In this document: positions 1 to 9,927 of the stretch, in pieces
How positions within the stretch are numbered: position 1 is the first letter of the stretch
Layout of the letters: every line of letters begins with the position of its first letter
NCBI GenBank assembly: GCA_036023115.1
Contig: JAYKKT010000089.1
Coordinates: forward strand, 8,581,001-8,645,000
Direction of reading: 5' to 3'
DNA: 64,000 nt
Origin: Brasenia schreberi
Taxonomy: Eukaryota; Streptophyta; Magnoliopsida; Nymphaeales; Cabombaceae
The notes under the pieces: model-generated
What the model was told of the DNA's origin: nothing
What the model saw: the letters and a program-made list of their open reading frames with translations, nothing else
The model's database searches: none
Program-made: the position numbers and the translations under genes

Positions 1-27
1 TGACACCTATGATTTAAATATGGGAAG

Positions 28-45
28 AAGTCAGAACTCAGAAGT
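28..45. repeat. Target-site duplication, left copy, of LINE copy 1
   Basis: The 18-mer AAGTCAGAACTCAGAAGT lies directly before the (CAA)n tail of the LINE and recurs exactly at 3349-3366, directly after the other end. This marks the insertion boundaries base by base. Confidence 0.95.
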
Positions 46-78
46 ACAACAACAACAACAACTAAGCCTTTTCCCATA

Positions 79-573
79 CTAGACGGGGTCAGCTACATGG
101 ATTCTTTGTTTCCACAGATCCCTATCGTGTGCCATGTTAGCAGTTAACTCCCAATAAGCTAGATCATTCTTTATTGTTTCTTTCCAACACTTTTGTGGTC
201 GTCCTCTACCTCTTTTAATACTTTCCAAATTTAGTTTTTCTAACCTTCTTATAGGTTCTTCTTTTGATCTTCTTTCTATATGTCCAAACCATCTTAAACG
301 ATGTTCTCTCATTTTATCCTCTATTTGTGCCACTCCTAATTTGTTTCTAATAACCTCATTATGTATACAGTCTTTTCTTGTATGACCACTCATCCATCTC
401 AACATCTTCATTTGTGTCACGGACATCTTTTGTACATGTTGATGATTAACTGCCCAACACTCAGAACCATAAAACATGGCAGGCCTAATTGTTGCTCTAT
501 AATATTTACCTTTTAATTTTAATGGTATCTTCTTATTACAAAGAATACTGATGCTCCTCTCCATTTTAACCAA
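79..573 (-). pseudogene. LINE copy 1 C-terminal region
   Basis: A 164-codon frame containing LRWMSGHTRKD, LRWFGHIERR, RGRGRPQKCWKET and the terminal HDRDLWKQRIHVADPV, the characteristic C-terminus of plant RTE-type LINE proteins. The RGRGRP segment is basic and may contact nucleic acid (inference). The stop lies about 30 bp before the (TTG)n tail. The same C-terminus is repeated three times in the composite element at 9269-10091. Confidence 0.85.
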
Positions 574-698
574 CCAGCATTAATTCTATGTGTAACATCT
601 CCATCAATTCTTCCTTCACTTTGAAAAATTGACCCTAGGTATTTAAAACTTTCCTTTTGGGGAATGCAATGTGTGCCAATTTTAATTTCTATGTCCTC

Positions 699-1214
699 TT
701 AAGTAGCCAAATGATCAAACTTACATTCCATATATTCTGTCTTTGTTCTACTAAGTCGGAGGCCTTTGTTTTCTAATGTTTCTCTCCATAGTTCCAATTT
801 TCTATTAACTTTTTCCTTAGACTCCTCCACTAATACAATGTCATCTGCAAATAACATACACCAAGGTACTTCATCTTGAATATGTTTTGTTAACTCATCC
901 ATCACCATTATAAATAAGTATAGACTTAAAGTTGATCCTTGATGTAACCCAATATTAACTTCAAAGAAGTCTGTCGTTCCTTCATGAGTCCTCACACATG
1001 TTTTTGCACCATCATACATGTCTCTTATAAGGTTAATATATGTCAATGGGATACCTCTTTTTTCCAAACTTCTCCAAAGAACCTCCCTCGGTACCCTATC
1101 ATAAGCTTTTTCTAGATCAATAAATATCATGTGAAGGTCTTTCTTTTTTGCTCTAAAATATTCCATAAGACGTCTCAAAAGGTGAATCGCTTCAATAGTA
1201 GATCTACCTGGCAT
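699..1214 (-). pseudogene. LINE copy 1 reverse transcriptase core
   Basis: A 171-codon open frame covering the RT palm of the LINE polyprotein: [14 protein letters not shown] (catalytic Asp of motif A), LHQGSTLS (motif B) and [10 protein letters not shown] (motif C with the FADD catalytic pair). The first Met is internal; homologous sequence continues upstream to about 1680 in a broken frame (NYRGIK-like and [13 protein letters not shown] motifs). The frame ends in TAA where other copies in the window have a Ser codon, so the C-terminal region is cut off by a nonsense change. Confidence 0.88.
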
Positions 1215-1685
1215 AAATCCAAATTGGTTCTCTGTTGTACTTGATACTTGTCTTAACCTACGTTCGATAATTCTTTCTCATAATTTCATAGTATGACTCA
1301 TTAACTTGATACCTCGATAATTCGCACAATTTTGAATGTCTCCCTTGTTCTTATATACGGGTATAAGTGTACTTGCTTTCCATTCCTCGGGCATCTTTTG
1401 GTTTTTTCATATTTCATTAAATAGTCTTGTGAGCCAAGTGATTCCTATTTCTCCTAGTATTTTCCAAACTTCTATAAGAATATTATCTGGTCCTACCGAT
1501 TTACCACTCTTCATATGTTTAAGAGCCTCTTTGACTTCATTCTTTTGAATACGTCGGTAGAAATTGTGGTTTATATACTTTTTCTGACTTGGCTAAATCT
1601 CCTAAACTAATACTAACATCTTTATTTTCATTAAAAAGATTATAAAAATAGTTTTTCTATCTATTTCTTATATCATCATTTGCCA

Positions 1686-2369
1686 TTAGAATTTTTCATC
1701 CTCATCTTTTATGCATCTAACATAATTAAGATCTTTAGTTTTCTTATCTCTAGCCCTAGCTATCCTAAAAATATCTCTTTCACCCTCTTTTGAGTTGAGT
1801 TTTTTATATAAGTCCTCCCAAATCTTAGCTTTTGCTTCACTAACAGCCTTTTTTGCTTCCTTCTTTGCTTTCTTATAAGCTTCTAAAGTTTCACTAGTTT
1901 TCTTAGCATAATGTAATTTGTAACGTGCCCTCTTTGCCTTGATTTTATTTTGTACTACTTCACTCCACCACCAAGCTTCTTTTTGTGCCGGTACACCTCC
2001 CTTAGATACCCGTAACACATCTTTCGCCACTTTCCTAATATGTATAGCCATATTGTTCCACATATCAGAGGGTGTGCCAACATAATTCCAAACATCTCCT
2101 TGAAGGACTTTCTGTTTAAATATATCTTCTTTCTCGCTTTTGAGGTTCCACCATTTAGTCCGAATAGCTCGATGCACTCTTTTCTTCTTTGTCCATTTTT
2201 TTATTTGTAAATCCATAACTAAAAGTCGATGTTGGGTGGTTAAGCTTTCTCCTGGAATCACCTTACAATCTTTACAACACGCTCTATCTTTTTTTCTACA
2301 AATAAAGTAATCACGCTCTATCTTTTTTTCTACAAATAAAGTAATCAATTTGTGTTTGTGATAAGCCAT
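1686..2369 (-). pseudogene. LINE copy 1 linker between EEP and RT domains
   Basis: A 227-codon frame rich in Lys, Ala and Glu (for example KKAKKEAKKAVSEAKAKIW) that joins the endonuclease and reverse transcriptase parts of the LINE polyprotein. It probably forms helices and may bind RNA, but no named domain is recognised. Its start lies in the 34-bp tandem duplication (2278-2345), which throws it out of frame with the endonuclease. A stop near 1686 separates it from the RT. Confidence 0.7.
2278..2345. repeat. 34-bp tandem duplication inside LINE copy 1
   Basis: Two exact head-to-tail copies, 2278-2311 and 2312-2345, of a 34-bp unit. Since 34 is not a multiple of three, it shifts the LINE reading frame. 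The second full-length copy and the composite copy have a single unit. Confidence 0.93.
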
Positions 2370-3233
2370 TCTTATAAGTAATTAAATGTTCATCTCGTTT
2401 TTTGAAGATTGTATTGACTATAAAGAGATCAAATGACATAGCAAAATTTAAAATCTCCCTACCTTCCTCGTTTATATCCCCATAACCAAAGTTTCCATGA
2501 ATCCCTTGATATCTTAATGCCTCTTTACCGTCCATTTAAATCTCCTCCTAAACAAATCATCTCCCTTTGTGGAATCTTTTGAAACATCTAACTTTTCCCA
2601 AAAAACTGTCTTTATACTATCTTCTAGTCCTACTTGAGGTGCATAAGCACAAACTATATTCAAAACCTCTGCTCCTAACACTAATTTCAATATCATGATT
2701 CGGTCACCATATCATTGTATGTCTACTACACTCTCCTTTACATCTTTATTTATGATAATACCAACTCCGTTTCGGGCCTTTTCTTTACCTGAGTACCATA
2801 ATTTAAAACCTGTATCCTCTATCTCCTTTGCTTTTTCTCCAACCCATTTTGTCTCTTGTAAACATAGAATATGAATCTTTCTCCGAATCATAGTATCTAC
2901 CACCTCCATTAGCTTACCCGATAATGTTTCGATATTCCAAGAACCAATATGAATCTTATTATCTAGGACTAGCTTCCTTACCCCCCGCATCCGTCCATAA
3001 TCAAAATGTGGAGACCCTCTCTGAAATTTTTTCACTACATTCAGGCGGCAATGTAGCGGGACTAACTTCTTTACCCACACCCGTCCATAATGTGGGAACC
3101 CTCTCTGCAATTGATTCACTACATTCGGGTGAAAATGTAGTAGCCCTTGCTTACTTCTTACTGCATTCGGGCTCTGCAGCACGTCGCTAGGCGGGGACGC
3201 CCCAAAGCAATGCTCATAATTTTTGTAATCCAT
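2311..3233 (-). pseudogene. LINE copy 1 N-terminal region and EEP endonuclease, frame-broken
   Basis: The N-terminal part (2712-3233, 173 codons) shows an internally repeated segment followed by the start of an EEP endonuclease: IGSWNIETLSGK and then LCLQETKW, the family's conserved Glu-containing ETK motif. The domain continues in other frames at 2514-2696 (NIVCAYAPQVG) and 2311-2535, where an Asp-Tyr-Phe segment ends the domain. In the other full-length copy the corresponding GGDLNGHVG segment is readable, but here a small deletion near 2575 shifts the frame. The protein would nick target DNA for target-primed reverse transcription. This copy cannot encode it intact. Confidence 0.85.
2967..3150. 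repeat. Imperfect ~92-bp internal repeat in the LINE N-terminal coding region
   Basis: Two adjacent diverged units, 2967-3059 and 3060-3150, each run through actagcttcctta/actaacttcttta, a cgtccataat block, a gaccctctctg/aaccctctctg block and a cactacattc block. Together they encode two related ~30-residue segments (NVVNQLQRGFPH and NVVKKFQRGSPH). A partial third unit follows (3150-3175). The same arrangement is kept in the second full-length copy at about 63329-63512. Confidence 0.75.
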
Positions 3234-3348
3234 GTTGTAGAAATCCGACGAAGTTTTACGCTGGCTGTCGGAAGCCTAACACAACCCTCCTCCTTTATCC
3301 GGGCTTGGGACCGGCAATGCAAGGGTGATCCCTTACATGGGCGGAGTT

Positions 3349-3366
3349 AAGTCAGAACTCAGAAGT
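3349..3366. repeat. Target-site duplication, right copy, of LINE copy 1
   Basis: Exact match to 28-45; see that entry. Confidence 0.95.
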
Positions 3367-4540
3367 GTTGCCAATTTATTTAACTGAACATGGAACCGTT
3401 GCTGCAATTTCCTAAAGGTTTAAGCACCTATCTTAGAGGGTCTTCTGGAGGTCATTTTTTATGATCTTCCCTAGTTTCTTGTTTACGATTAAAAAAAACT
3501 ATCAGAAAAGATGTCTTACAAGTGGAAACTACTTTTCTTCAATAAAATAGGATTTGGGGACAGTTTTTGTTCTTTGGACCATTCCCGCCCAGAAATTCAC
3601 AAGCCTTATGATCCAATACTGGTGGTATAGTTTTTGTTTCGCCCAATAATGGAACTTGGGGACAGAAATAGTCCCTACGGCTTTTTCTTGATCACTAAGT
3701 AAAAGAACATAGGGAATCCCTTGAATTCTACTAGTGATTAGCCTCTTTAAATAGCTGTCTCATGAATGATTGGTAAGATTAATACAAATATTACTAAATT
3801 TTGCTAATATTTGTTTTGTTAAAAATTAACGTGTCTAAGATATATAAACAGTAAACCTCTTTTATACAATTACAATGGCAAAAACATTGTCTACGACTCT
3901 ACTGAAATATTAATACCAAAGAAAAATATTAGGTACCATTTAGTGATTTAAATGATTAAATAAAATTTCTAATTTTCATAATCCCCACTGGTATACGGTA
4001 CACGGACCTCGATGATCAATTGATGTCATGAAGTTTTAGTTTTTCAATACAACAGTTAATTGTCACAAGAGAACCCATTAGCTGACGTCCTGATATAAAT
4101 AAGTCATCAGTTACTTGCGTATAGATATTATGCTTAAAGGTCTAAATGGCATGCATTTTGATGTAAAATTAGCAAGAGTGTTATAGTTGTGAGAACATTA
4201 AGAAAGGTTATACTGGAAAGAACAAATTAAGTCATGCTTTTCTGTCATAATTCTTGCACACAACATCAATCATATGTGTCTAATCCAAATCCCTCAAAAA
4301 ATATGAAACTAGATATGTGCAAAGTTGGTCAACCGATTGGTTTGATCTAGTCAAAGGCCTGAAACTGAAAAACTCACCAAAACAATTACCTCTTCTTTTT
4401 TGTTGAAACAGCCGGGCCTAGGCCCAAAAGAAAAAAACTCTAACTAAAAATGACTCTAGGTGACAGTGCCTAGAGATCATACATCAAGAGTTACCTGAGT
4501 TCTCCCCAGGAATTCGCACCAAATTTGAGGACCAAGATCC
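3367..4540. other. Intergenic, AT-rich, no gene seen
   Basis: No coding frame, RNA gene or clear repeat was recognised. The sequence is AT-rich host DNA between two retroelement insertions. Confidence 0.6.
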
Positions 4541-4549
4541 TGAGAGACA

Positions 4550-4820
4550 CTATGGGCGTTAACCAATCCGTGCACTTATTCCCTTCCCAAAAGATATGAC
4601 GAGTTGTCACCTGCCAATTCCTTTTAGGGTATCTTCTTTATATCCAACACCAACCTCCTAACATCATGCGTTGGAGAAGTTCCACCTGAAAGATGAGTTA
4701 CTCATAGGGTCACCTCCAATATCACCTGCTTGGAACCTACGTTCCATGACAAGTTAAGGGCATCATAGATGACCCATGCTTCAGCTGCCAATACACTTCT
4801 TGCTTGAAATGAATATCCTT
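4550..4820 (-). pseudogene. RNase H domain remnant of an L1-type LINE
   Basis: Reading the minus strand from 4818 gives GYSFQARSVLAAEAW, then VIYDALNLSWN and KQVILEV up to a stop. About 110 bp further on, in another frame, comes TRHIFWEGNKCTDWL. These match the order of plant LINE-type RNase H (RVT_3): the AEAWVIYDAL helix with its conserved Glu, and the H-x-x-REGN-x-xAD-like C-terminal motif. Here the final AD motif reads CTD. The sequence is broken by stops and frameshifts and no RT is attached, so it is an old fragment unrelated to the RTE copies nearby, which lack RNase H. Confidence 0.65.
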
Positions 4821-4870
4821 TTTTATGACTGTTGTATTATCATAAAACACAATGACAATTAAGTATGAAC

Positions 4871-4887
4871 ACTCAACCAAAGCAGCA
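4871..4887. repeat. Target-site duplication, left copy, of composite LINE (copy 4)
   Basis: The 17-mer ACTCAACCAAAGCAGCA recurs exactly at 10092-10108, right after the last (TTG)n tail. It brackets the whole 5.2-kb composite. Confidence 0.93.
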
Positions 4888-4904
4888 AGATTCTTATTGG
4901 TTCT

Positions 4905-5341
4905 TGGAATATCGGAACATTGTCCGATAAGCTAATGGAGGTGATAGATACTATGATTCAGAGAAAGATTCATATTCTATGTTTATAAGAGACAAAGTGG
5001 GTTGGAGAAAAAACAAAGGAGATAGAGGATACATGTTTTAAATTATGGTACTCAATTAAGGAAAATGCTTGAAACGGAGTTGGTATTATCATAAATAAAG
5101 ATTTAAAGGATAGTGTAGTAGACATACAACGATATGATGACCGAATCATGACATTGAAATTAGTGTTAGGAGCATAGGTTTTAAATATAGTTTGTGCTTA
5201 CGCACCCCAAGTAGGACTAGAAAATAGTATAAAGACGACTTCTTGGGAAGAGTTAGATAAGGTGATTGAAAGAAATCCACAAATGGAGATGATTTGTTTA
5301 GGAGGAGACCTAAATAGACATGTTGGTAAAGAGGCATTAGG
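4905..5341 (+). pseudogene. LINE copy 4 endonuclease fragment
   Basis: Decayed EEP endonuclease segment, homologous to the minus-strand segment of LINE copy 1 at about 2500-2930. Recognisable pieces are ETKWVGE, NGVGIIINKD, NIVCAYAPQVG and GGDLNRHVGKEALG. It contains in-frame stops (for example at 4987) and is cut at 5341 by the Copia insertion. Confidence 0.75.
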
Positions 5342-5344
5342 CCG

Positions 5345-5669
5345 TGCAACACCATTTGGATATGGACTAGGGCCCTGGCCATAGCCGTTGGAATCCCAAC
5401 GGCGGCTAGTGCTGGCCGGCCATCACTAGTTGCTTGTATTCCTTTCTTTTGGCCTCCAATGTACATATTGTAAGCTCTATAAATACCCTAACATACTATG
5501 AATAAAATATGTTATCATCATATAACTTTTGCTTTGTGTTTGGCTTGCTTCCGCTCACTTGATTGATATATATTTGAGTTTGACACCTATACTCGGGTGA
5601 CTGGAATCTTGGCGATTTGTCGAAGTTGCATTGTGAGCACCAACCTTTGATCATCAACATCCATTTACA
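5345..5669 (+). repeat. Copia-type LTR (candidate 5' LTR)
   Basis: About 325 bp starting at TG (5345) and ending in ...TTTACA (5669), immediately before a primer-binding site. It has a TATA-like tataaatacc (about 5479) and a palindrome gccgttggaatcccaacggc (5383-5402). The right boundary is well supported by the primer-binding site; the left boundary is inferred from the loss of LINE homology. No matching 3' LTR is present. Confidence 0.7.
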
Positions 5670-5681
5670 TAGTATCAGAGC
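5670..5681 (+). other. Primer-binding site (initiator tRNA-Met type)
   Basis: TAGTATCAGAGC differs by one base from the standard plant LTR-retrotransposon site TGGTATCAGAGC, and sits directly after the LTR end. Confidence 0.8.
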
Positions 5682-5687
5682 TTCGGA

Positions 5688-6985
5688 TTGAAGGAATCAA
5701 GTGCATTGAGAAGCGTGTCACGGGTGCAAATTTTGAGAGAACATACCAAACTTGAGGTTAGTCCAAATCTTTTGATTTTGCATGAAATGGAAATAAAAAA
5801 TGAGATATTTAGATGTATCATTGATCCGAAATATTATCAAAGTTGGGCAAGGACCATGAAAAAATATTTTTTGTCAAAAGATTTTTGGGATTACATTGAT
5901 GGAACCATAAAAGAATCGATTTTGAATATTGATGGTTTGAATGATGAGATTATTAAAACTCATGAAAAATATAAGCAAGACTTAAAAGTATGAGAAAAAA
6001 TGAATGCAAAAATTATGTGGATTATTTGCTAAAATGTTGATGACAAGTTTAGAAATAGAATTAGTGCTTTCGAAAATGCATTTGAAACTTGGAAATATTT
6101 AAAGAAACTCTATTCTCAAGATGATTTTGTTTTTCAAATTGATTTGATGGAAAGAATGATAATGCTTAAACAAGGAAATTTAAGCATTAGAGACTATCAT
6201 AATGAGTTTTCGGAATTATGGACCCAACTAAGGAGCTTTGATAAATTTGGAAATCTTTACAAATTAGATGAATTTCAAGAGTTTTTGGACAATCAATATT
6301 TTTTTTTTGTTTATGCTTGGGTTAAGAGATTTGAAAATATTAGATCAAATTTAATACATAGAAAACCTAGACCTAGAGGAGACTCGTTTTTGGCCGACCT
6401 TGTTATGGAGGAAACAAGGTTGAAAAATATGAATGTTACCAAAGAAGTTGTCCTTGCCGCATCCAAACCGGGAGCTAACTTTAAACCGGGAGTTAACTTG
6501 TAGACTTACAAGCCTCCACATGTGAAAAATTTCGAAGGAACATTAAAGAAGTCTGTGGGACCGTGGCCTAACAAGGACACCATTTGTCACTATTGCAAGG
6601 AAAGTGGGTATATCAAAACCACTTTTATTCTTCTTCGAAAAAAGTTTGGAAATGTGGGAGCCGTGAAAGGAAAAGAAGGAGGAGTCTTGCCCAACAACAT
6701 TAAGGCATACATAGAAGAAATGTTAAGGAAAAAGCAAGTATCTTCGGGAATGCTCTATCCACCTCTCAAGGTATGTCTTGGGTTTTAGATTTGGGTACCT
6801 CTTTTCATATGACAAATAGTAAAAATTCCTTGATTGAATCTCGTGAAATCATTGGAAAACATGTGTTTACAGCCGATGGTACAAAACTTCAAATTAAGAA
6901 AATAGGAAATTTTGAAAAAGAAAATTTTAAAATCCAAAATGTAAGCCTCTTTATAGTCAATACAATCTTAAAAAAAATGAGATGA
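5688..6985 (+). pseudogene. Copia gag to protease fragment, decayed
   Basis: Three frames of one gag-pol remnant. 5688-5993 and 6144-6503 carry a plant Copia gag (YYQSWARTMKKYFLSKDFW, then FETWKYLKKLYSQ and IRDYHNEFSELWTQL). 6522-6788 has a zinc knuckle starting CHYCKESGYIK in which the expected His and final Cys are replaced. 6773-6985 has WVLDLGTSFHMT, a degenerate aspartic protease motif (normally D-S-G), followed by FTADGTKLQI. The coding sequence stops at about 6945, where LINE sequence resumes, so integrase, RT and the 3' LTR are missing. Stops at 5991 and frame changes show it is dead. Confidence 0.85.
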
Positions 6986-8489
6986 ACATTTAATTACTTA
7001 TAAAAATGGCTTATCACAGACACAAATTGGTTATTTTATTTATAGAAAAAAAGATAGAGTGTGTTGTAAAAGATTGCAAGGTAATTCCAAGAGAAAGCTT
7101 AACCATCTAACATCGACTTTTGGTTATGGATTTACAAGTAAAAAAATGGACAATGAAGAAAAGAGTGCATCGAGTTATTCAGACTAAATGGTGAAACCTC
7201 AAAAGCGAGAAAGAAGGTATATTTAAATAGAAAGTCCTTAAGGAGATGCTTGAAATTATATTGGTACACCTTGTGATATGTGAAACAATATGGCTATACA
7301 TATTAAGAAAGTGGCGAAAGATGTGTTATGTGAATCTAGGGGAGGTGTACCGGCACAAAAAGAAGCTTGGTGGTGTAGTGAAGTAGTGGAAAATAAAATC
7401 AAGGCAAAGAGGGCATGTTACAAATTACATTATGCTAAAAAAACTAATGACACTTTAGAGGCTTATAAGAAAGCAAAGAAGGAAGCGAAAAAAGTCATCA
7501 TTGAAGCCAAAGCTAAATTTTGAGAGGATTTATATAAAAAACTCAACTCAAAAGAGGGCGAAAGAGATATTTTTAGGATAGTTAGGGCTAGAGATAAAAA
7601 ACTAAGGATCTTAATTCTGTTAGATTCATCAAAGATAAAGATGAAAAAATTCTAGTGGCAAATGATGATATAAGAAATAGATGGAAAAACTAATTTTATA
7701 AGTTTTTTAATGAAAATGAAGATGTTAGTATTAGCTTAGGAGAGTTAGCCAAATCAGAAAAGAATATAAACCACAATTTCTACCGACGTATTCAAAAGAA
7801 TGAAGTCAAAGAGGCTCTTGAACACATGAAGGGTGGTAAATCGGTAGGACTAGACAATATTCCTATAGAAGTTTGGAAAATCCTAGGAGAAACAGTAATC
7901 ACTTGGCTCACAAGACTATTTAATGAAATATGAAGAAACCAAAAGATCTCGAAGAATGGAGAGTGAGTACACTTATACCGATATATAAGAACAAAGGAGA
8001 CATTCAAAATTGTGTGAATTATCGGGATATCAAGTTAATGAGTCATACTATGAAATTATGGGAAATAATTATCGAACGTAGGATAAGACAAGTATCGAGT
8101 ACAAGAGAGAACCAATTTTCATTCATGTCAGGCATATCTACTGTTGAAGCGATTCACCTTTTGAGACATCTTATGAAACATTTTAGAGCAAAAAAGAAAG
8201 ACTTTCACATGATATTTATTGATCTAGAAAAAGCTTACGATAGGGTACCGAGAAAGGTTCTTTGGAGAACTTTGAAAAAAAAGAGGTATCCCATTGACAT
8301 ACATAAACCTTATAAGAGACATGTACGATAGTACAAAAACATGTGTGAGGACTCATGAAGGAACTATAAATTTCTTTGAAGTTAATATTGGGTTACATCA
8401 AGGATCAACTTTAAGTCCATACTTATTTATAATGGTAATTAATGAGTTAACAAAACATATTCAAGATGAAGTACCTTGGTGTATGTTAT
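6946..8489 (+). pseudogene. LINE copy 4 linker and reverse transcriptase fragment
   Basis: LINE sequence resumes at ctctttatagtc and runs through the Lys/Ala-rich linker (7290-7523) into the RT: VNYRDIKLMSH (8014 on), [16 protein letters not shown] (8211 on), [14 protein letters not shown] and DEVPWCML just before the solo LTR. The FADD motif is split by that LTR; its remainder (TTGCAGATGACATTG) is at 8768. Several frame changes are present. Confidence 0.82.
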
Positions 8490-8762
8490 TGTTATTGCTC
8501 CGCAACTGTGCATTCAGCTGAATGCATAGTTATTCTTTTGTTCTCTCCTTGTTGTAATGTTTTGCTATGTAAATAGAGCCTCAATCAATAATAGTAACAA
8601 ACTGTCTTGCATAACCTTTTGATTCATGATTTGGCTATCTCTCTTGACTCTTGTTGTATTCTTGACTTGATACATCCATATTTGGGTGTTTTTATATCTT
8701 GAGGATTTCACTAACAAATCGACATTTCCAATTCAACATTCAAGTATCAACAAATATTTACA
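8490..8762 (+). mobile_element. Solo LTR inserted in the LINE reverse transcriptase
   Basis: A 273-bp sequence beginning TGTTATTGCT and ending ATATTTACA breaks the LINE exactly inside the codons for the RT active site. The 5-bp flanks are gttat (8485-8489) and attat (8763-8767), a target duplication with one change. There is no internal domain, so this is a solo LTR left by recombination. Its 3' part resembles the LTR at 5345-5669 in layout, hinting at a related Copia family. Confidence 0.78.
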
Positions 8763-9561
8763 ATTATTTGCAGATGACATTGTGTTAGTGGAGGAGTTTA
8801 AGGAAAAAGTTAATAGAAAATTGGAACTATGGAGAGAAACATTAGAAAATAAAGGCTTCTGACTTAGTAGAACAAAGACAAAATGTATGAAATGTAAGTT
8901 TGATCATTTGGTTACATCAGAGGACATAAAAATTAAAATCGGCACACATTGCATCCCCCAAAAAGAAAGTTTTAAAGACGTAGGGTCAATTTTTCATAGT
9001 GATGAAAGAATTGATGGAGACGTTACGCATAGAATTAAGGTTGGTTGGTTAAAATGTAGAGGAGTATCATGTATTCTTTGTGATAAGAAGATATCATTAA
9101 AGTTAAAAGGTAAATATTATAGAGCAACAATTAGACCTGTCATGGTTATGAGTGTTGGACAGTTAATCATCAACATGTACAAAAGATGTATGTGACAGAA
9201 ATGAAGATATTGAGATGGATGAGTGGTTATATAAGAAAAGACCATATACATAATGAGGATAAAATGAGATGAGTGGTTACAAATTTGGAGTGGTACCAAT
9301 AGAGGATAAAATGAGAGAATATCGTTTAAGATGGTTTGGACATATAGAAAGAAGAACAAGGTACGAAAAACTAAAATTTGAAAGTATTAAAAGAGGTAGA
9401 GGACAACCACAAAAGTGTTGGAAAGAAACAATAAAGAATGATCTAGCTTATTGGGAGTTAACTGCTAACATGGCACACGATAGAGATCTGTGGAAACAAA
9501 GAATCCATGTAGCTAACCCCGTCTAGTATGGGAAAAGGCTTAGTTGTTGTTGTTGTTGTTG
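8763..9561 (+). pseudogene. LINE copy 4 RT end and C-terminal region, first (TTG)n tail
   Basis: Continues from the interrupted RT motif (GCAGATGACATTG) through 8887-9195 and 9269-9526, which ends in HDRDLWKQRIHVANPV. A short rearrangement near 9250-9275 repeats 'gatgagtggtta'. The segment ends in six TTG units (9543-9561). Confidence 0.8.
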
Positions 9562-9927
9562 AGATGGATGAGTGGTCATACAAGAAAAGACCGTATACAT
9601 AATGAGGTTATTAGAAACAAATTAGGAGTGGCACCAATAGAGGATAAAATGAGAGAACATCGTTTAAGATGGTTTGGACATATAGAAAGAAGATCAAAAG
9701 AAAAACCTGTAAGAAGGTTAGAAAAACTAAATTTGGAAAGTATTAAAAGAGGTAGAGGACGACCACAAAAGTGTTGGAAAGAAACAATAAAGAATGATCT
9801 AGCTTATTGGGAGTTAACTGCTAACATGGCACACGATAGAGATCTGTGGAAACAAAGAATCCATGTAACCGACCCCGTCTAGTATGGGAAAAGGCTTAGT
9901 TGTTGTTGTTGTTGTTGTTGTTGTTGT
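9562..9927 (+). repeat. Second tandem LINE 3' end
   Basis: Starts at gagatggatgagtgg directly after the first (TTG)n tail and repeats the LINE C-terminal coding region (LRWMSGHTRKD to HVTDPV, frame 9544-9882) and 3' end. It ends in about ten TTG units (9899-9927). It is less decayed than the first copy. Confidence 0.88.

Larger units (their letters stand above)
46..3348 (-). mobile_element. Full-length RTE-type LINE retrotransposon (copy 1)
   Basis: A non-LTR retrotransposon on the minus strand, bounded by a perfect 18-bp target-site duplication. Read 5' to 3' from 3348 it has a short leader, an N-terminal region with an internal repeat, an endonuclease/exonuclease/phosphatase (EEP, apurinic-type) domain, a linker rich in Lys and Ala, a reverse transcriptase with the FADD active-site motif, a Trp/Arg-rich C-terminal region, and a (TTG)n tail (CAA on the plus strand, 46-62). 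That order and tail are typical of RTE-class elements. The length (3.30 kb) matches the second full-length copy at 60462-63706. The reading frame is broken in several places, including a 34-bp tandem duplication and a nonsense codon after the RT, so this copy is probably not autonomous. The intact duplication suggests a fairly recent insertion. Confidence 0.93.

Noticed and set aside
5146..5466. 106-codon minus-strand frame across the LINE/LTR junction
   Set aside because: It spans two unrelated repeats and runs antisense to the recognised LINE coding region.
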